Positions 1-5,713 of a DNA stretch of 5,749 nucleotides are shown here, one piece after another. Source of the DNA: an uncultured Tissierellia bacterium (GTDB taxonomy: Bacteria; Bacillota; Clostridia; Tissierellales; Peptoniphilaceae). The first letter of the stretch is position 1. Each line of letters begins with the position of its first letter. The notes below the pieces were generated by a model. The model saw only the letters and a list, made by a program, of their open reading frames with translations, ran no database searches and was not told the origin of the DNA. Location: NCBI GenBank assembly GCA_902489375.1, contig CABTZP010000085.1, positions 1 through 5,749 of the forward strand. Direction: 5' to 3'. Made by a program: the position numbers and the translations under genes.

Positions 1-11
1 TAAATTTCGTA

Positions 12-50
12 AGTGGGAAAGGGCGAGTCGCTGATTCCCACTCATTTTTT
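12..50 (+). terminator. Rho-independent terminator of an upstream plus-strand gene
   Basis: An 8-bp perfect stem (AGTGGGAA at 12-19 with TTCCCACT at 35-42) encloses a 15-nt loop that can itself pair GCG (23-25) with CGC (29-31). It is followed by CATTTTTT, a six-T run at 45-50. T-rich sequence follows only on the plus strand, so it should end a gene lying left of the window. The window opens with TAA at 1-3, which could be that gene's stop codon, but the frame cannot be known. Confidence 0.75.
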
Positions 51-207
51 GTCAGTGAGGAAAGCTAAGGCGCATTTTTCCGCTGAAGATTTCCAAGCAG
101 AAGAGCTTTTTTTGATCATTTTTTAACAATAATAGAAAGAGTCCTAAAAAGCCTCAGATCGCGAAGAGGGATTCTTGCTTTCAGCTTGTTCGCCTATTCG
201 GGGCAGC
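51..207. other. Intergenic stretch with no recognisable gene
   Basis: Between the two terminators I find no open frame with a ribosome binding site, no tRNA-like fold and no clear repeat. A short A/T-rich part (about 108-135) contains T-runs and a weak AAGC/GCTT hairpin near 96-109, too short to call a terminator. Together with the flanking hairpins this makes 1-303 gene-free. Confidence 0.6.
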
Positions 208-260
208 AAAAAAAACACGGAGAGCGGACGGTTAACTCGTCCGCTCTCCGTGTTTTTATT
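208..260 (-). terminator. Strong, probably bidirectional, terminator of the surface-protein gene
   Basis: A perfect 20-bp inverted repeat (211-230 with 238-257) has a 7-nt loop, GTTAACT. Read on the minus strand the stem is followed by eight T (complement of A208-215), a textbook intrinsic terminator about 46 bases past the stop codon of the minus-strand gene. Read on the plus strand it ends in GTTTTTATTCTTTATAAT, so it can also stop transcripts that read through from the left. Confidence 0.92.
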
Positions 261-303
261 CTTTATAATAAGCTGTTTTTGATCTGATTGGAAAGAGATT
301 CGA

Positions 304-2226
304 TTACTGATCTTCCGATTTTCTCTTTTTCAGCATGGCTAAGGCCCATGCCGCTGCAAGAATTCCCGCGGAAGCAGCTTGATTTAGGCTCATATCGCCA
401 GTTTCCGGTGCGGTGGTCGAACTTTCCTGCTCTTGTGCTACCACCTTGATCGTCGCTTCTTCAGGCCTTGCGCTTTTGTCCGAAGAAGGAAGCTCCACGA
501 TGCCCGAGGTCAATTTTTCATATTCTTCCCTTGTGACCGGCGTGGCCTTCTTTCCCCAATCTGGGGTGAGGTCATAGGGGGGTCTTGGCGCCAGGTCTTC
601 ATTTCCTTCAGGAAGGTCAGGATCTGGATCATAAACCCTGATCTTTGCCGTCTTTTCAATGGTTTTTCCATCTACCGTTAAACGATACTTGACAAAGTAG
701 CTGCCGACTTTTTGGACATCAAATCCGCCATCGTCCACAATTTGAACTTCATCTTTGCGGTCATTGCCCGCGGTATCGGCTGCTTTAACAATTGCCTTGC
801 GTAATGAGAAGGATTGGTCACCTTTTTCCACCTTCTTATCTTCTACTTCCAGAACGGGGGCAAGGGAGGATGGCGTAGAAGGATCGGGCTTTTTCCACTG
901 GGCGTAAACCGTAAGATCATCGGTTACGATGGTGTTTTTCGTAAACCTTTCGCCCGTCCCGTCAGCTTTGGTATTCCATCCATTAAAGACCCAGCCCTTT
1001 CTTTTCGGAGAAACCGGCATCGTATTTCTCTTGCAGCCTTCTTTTTCCGTGCAGTTGTTGGCAATGCTCTTTTTATAAAAAACCTCAAAAGACTCAAGCT
1101 TGGTTTCAGGGTTTTCGGCGCCTTCATAATTTCGATCAAAGGTTACTTCCGGGATAAACTTATCCAGAACGAAAGTGTAAATGCTGGAAGATTTAAACTT
1201 ATTAAGCGTGTTGATTCCCTGATCGTCGTTCATAAATTTTAAATATCCATAATGTCCCTTGTTTAATCTTATTCCCCTTGGCTCATACTGTTTATTATTA
1301 TAATAAAAGTAGAAACCATTAGGACGGTAACCTTCTCCCGCAAGCTTTTCCTCCTCTTCCTGGCCAGGGGTGATCATTTTCCCGTCTTTGTCAACGGAGT
1401 ATAAAACATAGTCAGCACCCTCGGCATATTCTGGATTCCAACCTGTAGCTTTACCGGCTCCATTTAAAGTAAACTGGTCCTTTGCTACCTCTTCATCTTT
1501 TGCAAAAAGGAAGCTGACGTAATCCATATGGAAGCGAACCGTGGCATAATTATTGGAAGAATCTTTCGAATAAGTCGCTGTCTTATAGTCATTGGTGTTC
1601 ATCACATCTTCCGGTGTTTTTCCGCTTCCATCGCCCGTAAGCCAGGAATAATAGCCAGAAGGAAGGCTGCTCGTATCGACCCGGATGGAATAATCCTTGC
1701 CTTTATCATATGGGCCTAAATACTTCGCTCCGCTCCAGCGATCTTTGTTGCCGATCGTTCCTGTTACATAGTCAATTTGAGCGCCGGTTTCATCATAGAC
1801 AAAGAAGGCTACCTTTTTCCAGCCTTCCAAAGCTGTATTTGGGAGAGGCCCTCCATAAACATCCATATTCCGCTGAACACCGACCGTTTCTTTTGGAGAT
1901 GAAAAATATGTCTTATCCGAAGGGCCGCCAGGGCCCGGTTTTAGAAAGATTTCCGGCAAAATTTCAAAATAAACCTTCCCCTGAGCGCCATTGGCTGGGG
2001 CTTGTTGCGGGGCCTTCTGCAGCTTGCTCTCGCTGCCCTCAACGGAAAGATCGGAGAATTCTTTTTCCGGGCTGACCGGCTGAGGGGTCTCCCCCCCCTG
2101 TTGACCCTCCTGGGCCTGGACCGGCGTCTTCACCGATTCCGCCTGGCTGACCCTGGGAAATAGACTTCCCAAGACGAGCGCAAAGACGAGAAGAAGCACG
2201 GGCCACATTCCTTTGCGATGAATCAT
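304..2226 (-). CDS. Secreted, sortase-anchored surface protein with InlB B-repeat and Ig-like domain
   Basis: A 640-residue cell-surface protein of unknown specific function. The open frame extends to a TTG at 2247, but AAGGAG lies inside that extension, five bases before the ATG at 2226-2224, so I start there. Residues 1-29 are a signal peptide (basic MIHRKGMW, hydrophobic core 9-23, probable cleavage VSQA|ES). A Gln/Pro/Glu-rich linker (30-83) leads into two beta-rich blocks (about 84-233 and 234-358) that I cannot assign to a family. Residues 361-444 match the InlB B-repeat (Listeria-Bacteroides repeat), ending in GWVFNGWNTKADGTG and TVYAQW. Residues 456-533 resemble a DUF5011/bacterial Ig-like domain (KVGSYFVKYRLT). 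An acidic, Pro-rich linker precedes APETG (606-610), a hydrophobic segment (617-632) and a KKRK tail, the tripartite sortase signal with Ala replacing the usual Leu. The only two cysteines (392, 398) sit in a loop of the InlB repeat. A role in adhesion or wall display is inferred. Confidence 0.88.
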   Translation of the reverse strand: MIHRKGMWPVLLLVFALVLGSLFPRVSQAESVKTPVQAQEGQQGGETPQPVSPEKEFSDLSVEGSESKLQKAPQQAPANGAQGKVYFEILPEIFLKPGPGGPSDKTYFSSPKETVGVQRNMDVYGGPLPNTALEGWKKVAFFVYDETGAQIDYVTGTIGNKDRWSGAKYLGPYDKGKDYSIRVDTSSLPSGYYSWLTGDGSGKTPEDVMNTNDYKTATYSKDSSNNYATVRFHMDYVSFLFAKDEEVAKDQFTLNGAGKATGWNPEYAEGADYVLYSVDKDGKMITPGQEEEEKLAGEGYRPNGFYFYYNNKQYEPRGIRLNKGHYGYLKFMNDDQGINTLNKFKSSSIYTFVLDKFIPEVTFDRNYEGAENPETKLESFEVFYKKSIANNCTEKEGCKRNTMPVSPKRKGWVFNGWNTKADGTGERFTKNTIVTDDLTVYAQWKKPDPSTPSSLAPVLEVEDKKVEKGDQSFSLRKAIVKAADTAGNDRKDEVQIVDDGGFDVQKVGSYFVKYRLTVDGKTIEKTAKIRVYDPDPDLPEGNEDLAPRPPYDLTPDWGKKATPVTREEYEKLTSGIVELPSSDKSARPEEATIKVVAQEQESSTTAPETGDMSLNQAASAGILAAAWALAMLKKRKSEDQ

Positions 2227-2231
2227 ATGAA

Positions 2232-2242
2232 CTCCTTTCCTC
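2232..2242 (-). promoter_or_regulatory. Ribosome binding site that fixes the surface-protein start
   Basis: The minus strand reads GAGGAAAGGAG, then TTCAT, then ATG. AAGGAG (2237-2232) is five bases from the ATG at 2226-2224. The upstream in-frame TTG codons at 2247 and 2244 lie 5' of this site and have no Shine-Dalgarno of their own. The mature reading therefore begins MIHRKGMW, which also gives a normal signal-peptide n-region. Confidence 0.88.
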
Positions 2243-2292
2243 AACAAATCATCACGTTCAAAAAAATTTCAATTTTGTACCCGGCAGTTTGC

Positions 2293-2319
2293 CTCGGCAC
2301 AAGCTTTTTCTGTGCTGAG
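2293..2319 (-). other. Stem-loop at the 5' end of the surface-protein mRNA
   Basis: On the minus strand CTCAGCACA (2319-2311) can pair with TGTGCCGAG (2301-2293), giving nine positions with one A-C mismatch around a 9-nt loop. It begins within a few bases of the transcription start expected from the promoter at 2325-2352, so the mRNA would carry a hairpin at or near its 5' terminus. It could stabilise the message, or the DNA inverted repeat could be a protein site. The role is inferred. Confidence 0.4.
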
Positions 2320-2324
2320 TACAT

Positions 2325-2352
2325 TTTATCACAATTTCTTTACATTTTGTAA
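2325..2352 (-). promoter_or_regulatory. Putative sigma-A promoter of the surface-protein gene
   Basis: Minus-strand TTACAA (2352-2347) serves as the -35 and GATAAA (2330-2325) as the -10, with a 16-bp spacer. A TG one base before the -10 (TGTGATAAA) gives an extended -10 character. Transcription would begin near 2318, leaving a leader of about 90 nt. The -35 lies inside the promoter-proximal palindrome at 2340-2352, so a protein bound there should interfere with initiation. Confidence 0.5.
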
Positions 2353-2371
2353 CTATTTTTACAGTTTGTAA
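2340..2371. promoter_or_regulatory. Pair of near-identical 13-bp palindromes, possible operators
   Basis: TTACATTTTGTAA (2340-2352) and TTACAGTTTGTAA (2359-2371) differ at one central base. Each is an inverted repeat TTACA-N3-TGTAA, and they are 19 bp apart start to start. The first overlaps the -35 of the minus-strand promoter. The half-sites recall TACA/TGTA operators of the BlaI/MecI/CopY family, but those use a 2-bp centre and these use 3 bp. WalR sites (TGTWAH-N5-TGTWAH) and PhoP boxes need an 11-bp direct-repeat period that is absent. The cognate regulator is unknown and not encoded here. Confidence 0.5.
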
Positions 2372-2459
2372 TTTTTTGTCTATTTCTCTTGTAATCTAAA
2401 AATAATTAGAAAATAAAATGAATTTTTTTCAAAATAGTTTCCTCTATTCCTTTTCTTCG

Positions 2460-2468
2460 TGTTATAAT
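2460..2468 (+). promoter_or_regulatory. Extended -10 promoter P1 of alr
   Basis: TGTTATAAT combines a perfect TATAAT hexamer (2463-2468) with the TGn extension. The -35 region is poor: TTTCCT at 2438-2443 is 19 bp away. Extended -10 promoters often work without a good -35. Transcription would start near 2475, leaving a leader of about 60 nt before the racemase ATG. Confidence 0.65.
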
Positions 2469-2476
2469 AAATAAAA

Positions 2477-2504
2477 TTGATAAATTATAAATTTCGTTTA
2501 TAGT
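2477..2504 (+). promoter_or_regulatory. Second candidate promoter P2 of alr
   Basis: TTGATA (2477-2482) and TATAGT (2499-2504) each match the sigma-A consensus at five of six positions, with a 16-bp spacer. Transcription would start near 2511, giving a leader of only about 25 nt that still includes the GGAGG ribosome binding site (2523-2527). TATAAA (2486-2491) and TTTATA (2497-2502) form an inverted repeat over the spacer and -10, which could be a control site or simple A/T-rich composition. Confidence 0.5.
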
Positions 2505-2534
2505 GGGTCATGCCCCGGGACTGGAGGAATCGTA

Positions 2535-3695
2535 ATGTCATCTCGCAATTATATTGAAATTAATTTAGATACCATTAAGGAAGATTTGGCCGGCCTGAAG
2601 GCTTTGGCTCCAGGACGGAAAATTTTTGGCGTAATGAAGGCCAATTCCTATGGCCTTGGCGCGCAAGTGATTGCCAAGGAAATCGAAGACGAGGTTGATT
2701 TTTTCTGCGTTGCCCTTCCGGAGGAGGCGCAGGAGCTGATTGAACACCATGTTCGTAAGCCCATACTTTGCTTGGGCTATCTGCCAGACGAATGGATGGA
2801 TTATTATGTTGAATTTCACGTTCGTCCGGCCATTTTTACTGTGGAAGCGGCTGAGAAGCTCAACGCCATTGCCAAAGAAAAAGGGACCATCGCCCCCGTC
2901 CATATTGCCCTTGATACGGGCCATACCCGGGTCGGCTTTATGTGGGACGATCCCGAGGTCTTTGAAAAGATCGGCAAGGTTTCCCGGATGGAAAACCTCC
3001 ACATTGAGGGGATGTTCTCCCACTTCGCGACAGCCGATGAAGAAGAAACTTCCTTTATGTATGCGCAAAGAGACCGGTATCTTCAGGTTTCGAATGGGCT
3101 AAAGGAGCGCGGCATTGACATTGGGATCCGCCACCTTGCCAATGACGCCGGGGTCCTGCGGGCGGAAGAGGAAACGCTGATGGATGGGGTTCGGCTTGGC
3201 ATTTCCCTCTATGGCGAGTCCCCTTCTCCTTATATGACAGAATTTATCCAGGCCCATAAGTCCATGGATCTCAAGCCGGTTTTCCAGTGGTACGCGGCGA
3301 TTAACAATGTGAAAAAGGTCAAGGCAGGGGTTCCCGTCAGCTATGGCGGAACGTGGACAACGCCGAGGGAATCGATAATTGCCACCGTTCAAACGGGCTA
3401 TGCCGATGGCTATAACCGCCTGCTTTCCAATAAAGGAACGATCATTGTCGGCGGAAAGAAGTGCCCGATCGCCGGAAGGGTCTGCATGGACCAGGTGATG
3501 GTGGATGTGACGGATGTCCCGGATGTGAAGATCGGAGACCAGGTCATTCTGCTGGGAAAAGATCCGAAGACCGGTGCGGAGATCAGCGCTCAGGAAATGG
3601 CAGATCTGTGCGGCACCATTAATTATGAAATTATGACGGATATTTCGAGCCGGGTCGATCGGCGCTATATCGGGAAAACAAAATCATTTGGTTAG
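2535..3695 (+). CDS. alr: Alanine racemase (PLP-dependent)
   Basis: A 386-residue cytoplasmic enzyme that interconverts L- and D-alanine; D-alanine is needed for peptidoglycan. The length is normal for the family. The N-terminal TIM-barrel domain carries Lys35 in GVMKANSYGLG, the Schiff-base lysine for PLP. Arg220 (GVRLGISLYG) should contact the PLP pyridine nitrogen. The C-terminal beta domain carries Tyr270 (VPVSYGGTW), matching the second catalytic base, Tyr289 in TGYADG, and GRVCMDQVMVDVTD (315-328). Odd positions: the site of the carbamylated lysine found in many alanine racemases (K-x-DTG) is Ala125 (HIALDTGHTRVGF), and the usual Ser of HxANSA is Asp204 (HLANDAGVL). It is therefore a divergent member, and activity on other amino acids (broad-specificity or serine racemase) is possible. 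The start is ATG with GGAGG seven bases upstream. It is followed in the same direction by a Na+:alanine symporter, which supports alanine as substrate. Confidence 0.92.
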   Translation: MSSRNYIEINLDTIKEDLAGLKALAPGRKIFGVMKANSYGLGAQVIAKEIEDEVDFFCVALPEEAQELIEHHVRKPILCLGYLPDEWMDYYVEFHVRPAIFTVEAAEKLNAIAKEKGTIAPVHIALDTGHTRVGFMWDDPEVFEKIGKVSRMENLHIEGMFSHFATADEEETSFMYAQRDRYLQVSNGLKERGIDIGIRHLANDAGVLRAEEETLMDGVRLGISLYGESPSPYMTEFIQAHKSMDLKPVFQWYAAINNVKKVKAGVPVSYGGTWTTPRESIIATVQTGYADGYNRLLSNKGTIIVGGKKCPIAGRVCMDQVMVDVTDVPDVKIGDQVILLGKDPKTGAEISAQEMADLCGTINYEIMTDISSRVDRRYIGKTKSFG

Positions 3696-3722
3696 GATCG
3701 GTTGAAAAGATCAACTGATTTT
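3696..3722 (+). terminator. Hairpin directly after the alr stop, weak terminator or attenuator
   Basis: Bases 3696-3705 pair with 3711-3720 (ten pairs, two of them G-U) around the loop AAAGA. The stem begins immediately after the TAG stop. The T-tract is short (TTTT, 3719-3722) and partly within the stem, so it would be a leaky terminator or a 3'-end stabiliser. It could uncouple the levels of racemase and symporter messages while still allowing read-through. Confidence 0.45.
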
Positions 3723-3866
3723 GATAAGGGCCTTGTGTTGAAGTTTTAAGAAAGGCTTCGCGCAACGGAAGAGTAGGAGGAAAAGATCCCTCGTTGGCTT
3801 CCCTGACCAAAAAAACGAGGGTAGGAGTCATTTTGATCGTAGGCCTTATGTGAACGATTTTTAAAA
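3718..3866 (+). repeat. Imperfect direct repeat in the alr-agcS gap
   Basis: Two copies of about 35 bp occur at 3718-3750 and 3830-3866, about 112 bp apart. Shared blocks in the same order are ATTTTGAT, GGCCTT, TGT, GAA and TTTTAA, with small indels between them. Each copy starts with a TTGATA/TTGATC element that could act as a -35, but neither has a convincing -10 at the right distance. They may be a duplicated regulatory or promoter segment for the downstream symporter gene. The function is not known. Confidence 0.45.
3788..3821 (+). other. Stem-loop in the agcS leader region
   Basis: CCCTCGTT (3788-3795) can pair with AACGAGGG (3814-3821). Alternatively CCCTCG pairs with CGAGGG and TTGG (3794-3797) with CCAA (3807-3810), leaving an A bulge. 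No T-tract follows directly, so it is not a simple terminator. I looked for glycine-riboswitch (gcvT) and T-box hallmarks because AgcS genes often carry them, and found none. Confidence 0.35.
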
Positions 3867-3889
3867 ATTTATTTTAGGAGGCTACAGAA

Positions 3890-5293
3890 ATGTTGGAATT
3901 TTTAGCAAAACTTGATGGCTGGGCTTGGGGTCCTGTTTTAATCGTCCTCATTCTCGGTACAGGCGCGCTCTTAACCGTCCGTCTGCGGGGTGTCCAATTC
4001 CGCAAATTTGGCTTTATTATGAAGAATACCCTCTTTAAGATGTTCGATAAGTCGAACCTCAAAGAGGGGGAGATTTCCCCTTTCGCCGCCCTGTCCACCG
4101 CTCTGGCCGCTACTGTCGGAACCGGTAACATCGTCGGCGTTGCCACCGCGATTATCACGGGCGGTCCTGGCGCCGTCTTCTGGATGTGGCTGGCAGCCCT
4201 GCTCGGTATGGCCACAAAATTCGCCGAAGTTTCACTGTCGGTGGCTTACCGAATCCGTGATGAAAAAGGCAACTGGGCTGGCGGCCCAATGTATTACATC
4301 GACCGCGGTCTTGGCCTTCCCTGGTTAGGCAAGATCTTTGCCTGCTTTGCAGCTCTGGCGACCTTTGGTATCGGCGACTCCACGCAGTCCAACGCCATTG
4401 CCGGCGTTCTGAAGACAAACCTGGGAATTAACCCGATCATCGTAGGCATTGTCCTGTCTGTCCTGGTCGCAATCGTCGTTATTGGCGGCATTCAGTCCAT
4501 TTCCAAAGTTACCGAGAAGCTGGTTCCCTTTATGGCGGCTTTCTACATCGTCGGCGGAATTGCCGTCCTGATTGCGAACGCTTCTCATGTCGGCCCCGCC
4601 TTCGCGTCAATCTTTCAGCAAGCTTTCTCGACGAAAGCGGCCGCCGGCGGCGCTGCTGGTTCCATTATGGCGCTGGCGATGAGAGCCGGCATTGCCCGTG
4701 GCGTTTTCACGAACGAGGCTGGTCTTGGTTCCTCCCCGATCGCTCAGGCTTCGGCAACGACGGACCATCCTACCCGTCAGGGTATCTGGGGCGTCTTTGA
4801 AGTCTTCGTTGATACGATCCTCGTCTGCACCATCACCGCTCTGGTCATCCTCAGCTCCGGTGTTTTATCGAACCCCGGAATCACCGCTGATGTCGCTTCC
4901 GCTCACGCCTTCTCCACAGTCTTTAGCTGGGGCAAATACATCGTCACCCTCGGTCTGGTTTTGTTCGCGTTCTCGACCATCCTCGGTTGGGAGTACTACG
5001 GTGAAACCTCTGCCCGCTACCTCTTTGGCGCAAAGGTTTCAAAGCCTTACCGGGTTCTCTACATCGTTGTCTGCTTCTTAGGTACGCAGATGGATCTGGG
5101 GGTTGCCTGGACCGTCGCGAATATTTTGAACGCTTTCATGGCCTTCCCGAACCTTATCGGCGTCCTCCTCCTGAATGGAGATGTTGTCCGTCTGGCGAAA
5201 GACTTCTTCAATGATCCTGAACGGATTCGCAAGTCTCCCGAAGAATACAGAGATCTCTTAAAGGGCAAGGGGCTTGAGAAAAGCGTCAACTAA
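3890..5293 (+). CDS. Sodium:alanine symporter, AgcS family
   Basis: A 467-residue membrane transporter importing alanine (in some members also D-alanine or glycine) with Na+; the family (PF01235) belongs to the APC superfamily with a LeuT-like fold. The length is normal and roughly eleven hydrophobic segments are visible. Family landmarks appear in order: TVGTGNIVGVATAI (75-88), the signature GGPGAVFWMWLAALLG (91-106), GGPMYY (131-136), GIGDSTQSNAIAG (160-172), RGVFTNEAGLGSSPIAQASA (270-289) and GWEYYGETSARYLFG (366-380). The C-terminus is a charged cytoplasmic tail. The ATG is preceded by AGGAGG eight bases upstream (3876-3881). It lies 194 bp after the racemase gene in the same direction, suggesting a shared role in alanine uptake and L/D conversion. 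The gene is visibly richer in C-ending codons (GTC, ATC, GCC) than its neighbours, consistent with high expression or a different origin. Substrate stereospecificity cannot be read from the sequence. Confidence 0.95.
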   Translation: MLEFLAKLDGWAWGPVLIVLILGTGALLTVRLRGVQFRKFGFIMKNTLFKMFDKSNLKEGEISPFAALSTALAATVGTGNIVGVATAIITGGPGAVFWMWLAALLGMATKFAEVSLSVAYRIRDEKGNWAGGPMYYIDRGLGLPWLGKIFACFAALATFGIGDSTQSNAIAGVLKTNLGINPIIVGIVLSVLVAIVVIGGIQSISKVTEKLVPFMAAFYIVGGIAVLIANASHVGPAFASIFQQAFSTKAAAGGAAGSIMALAMRAGIARGVFTNEAGLGSSPIAQASATTDHPTRQGIWGVFEVFVDTILVCTITALVILSSGVLSNPGITADVASAHAFSTVFSWGKYIVTLGLVLFAFSTILGWEYYGETSARYLFGAKVSKPYRVLYIVVCFLGTQMDLGVAWTVANILNAFMAFPNLIGVLLLNGDVVRLAKDFFNDPERIRKSPEEYRDLLKGKGLEKSVN

Positions 5294-5410
5294 AAGCGCA
5301 AAGGAATAAACCAGCAAGAAGATATCAAGATTCATACCATCATCTACGTTGATTCATGAAAAGAATTTGATTCCCTTTTCTCTTCTTTCCTACTCTATCC
5401 TCTAAGATGA

Positions 5411-5456
5411 AAGCCAAGGCCTCTCCAGTTGGAGGGGCCTTGGCTTTTTCTGTTTT
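5411..5456 (+). terminator. Strong Rho-independent terminator of agcS
   Basis: A 16-bp stem (5411-5426 with 5431-5446, one G-U pair) closes on the 4-nt loop AGTT and is followed by TTTTTCTGTTTTT (from 5445). It lies about 117 bases after the symporter stop codon. The intervening 5294-5410 has no gene, only a short TTGATTC direct repeat (5349-5355 and 5367-5373) and a pyrimidine-rich tract. Confidence 0.93.
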
Positions 5457-5483
5457 TGTGGTTGCGGGGGAAGACTTAGCTTC

Positions 5484-5582
5484 GGGCTGGATCTGGCCAT
5501 ACTAGGCCGGGGCTGGGCCAAGGGCATCGCGGGATTATTATGGGCTGGAGTTGGCCATTACGGGGCCGGAGCTTGGCCGAGG
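5484..5582 (+). repeat. Two imperfect ~40-bp tandem repeat copies, 58-bp period
   Basis: Copy A (5484-5523) and copy B (5542-5582) agree at about 33 of 41 aligned positions with one single-base indel. Both read GGGCTGGA, then TGGCCAT, then GGCCGG, then GGCC and AGG. An 18-base unrelated spacer separates them. Each copy contains the palindrome TGGCCA and several GGCC steps. They could belong to a dispersed intergenic repeat family or be remnants of a longer array cut by the contig end. Confidence 0.55.
5509..5533 (+). other. Putative G-quadruplex motif
   Basis: Four G-tracts, GGGG (5509-5512), GGG (5515-5517), GGG (5522-5524) and GGG (5531-5533), are separated by loops of 2, 4 and 6 bases. 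This fits the standard G3+N1-7 pattern on the plus strand. It starts inside repeat copy A and continues into the spacer. Whether it folds or matters in the cell is not known. Confidence 0.5.
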
Positions 5583-5713
5583 CGGCGGGCTTTCTGTGCA
5601 TAAGCTTTGTGCGCCAAAGGGGAAGGCGGACCGAGACGAGGTGAATTGAAGCGACCTTCTGGCGGGAGATAAAGTGGGCCGGTACCCAAGAGGGAACCGA
5701 GAAGAGTAGTCTT

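Larger units (their letters stand above)
5457..5713. other. GC-rich, G-skewed stretch without a recognisable gene
   Basis: This stretch is clearly richer in G and C than the rest of the window. The open frames are short and lack ribosome binding sites. The longest, on the minus strand to 5476, begins inside adapter sequence and is spurious. A plus-strand ATG at 5540 opens a 34-codon frame with no Shine-Dalgarno. A small hairpin (5681-5687 with 5692-5698, loop AAGA, one mismatch) lies near the end. The next real gene is presumably beyond the contig break. Confidence 0.6.

Noticed and set aside
433..2075. Plus-strand ORFs opposite the surface-protein gene
   Set aside because: They are shadows of a well-supported minus-strand gene, without ribosome binding sites or domain features.
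2227..2247. TTG start at 2247 for the surface protein (647 residues)
   Set aside because: The seven extra codons contain the ribosome binding site for the ATG at 2226, and the extension gives an abnormal signal-peptide start.
2340..2395. WalR or PhoP binding sites from the TGTAA/TTTACA motifs
   Set aside because: Both regulators need direct repeats with about 11-bp period; here the intervals are 19 and 23 bp and the arms form inverted repeats instead.
3631..3831. 66-residue minus-strand ORF across the alr end and the gap
   Set aside because: It lacks a ribosome binding site, overlaps the alr coding end and shows no protein features.
3794..3853. Possible 19-residue membrane peptide starting at TTG (MASLTKKTRVGVILIVGLM)
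   Set aside because: It has a hydrophobic end and an AGGAGG at 3775-3780, but the spacing is 13 bases, the start is TTG and it overlaps the stem-loop, so the evidence is too thin to call a gene.
3696..3889. Glycine riboswitch or T-box upstream of agcS
   Set aside because: These are common before AgcS genes, but the conserved CACCGAAG-type glycine aptamer core and the T-box AGGGTGGNACCGCG sequence are both absent.
5540..5644. 34-codon plus-strand ORF from ATG 5540
   Set aside because: It has no Shine-Dalgarno, lies within the repeat region and its product shows no recognisable feature.
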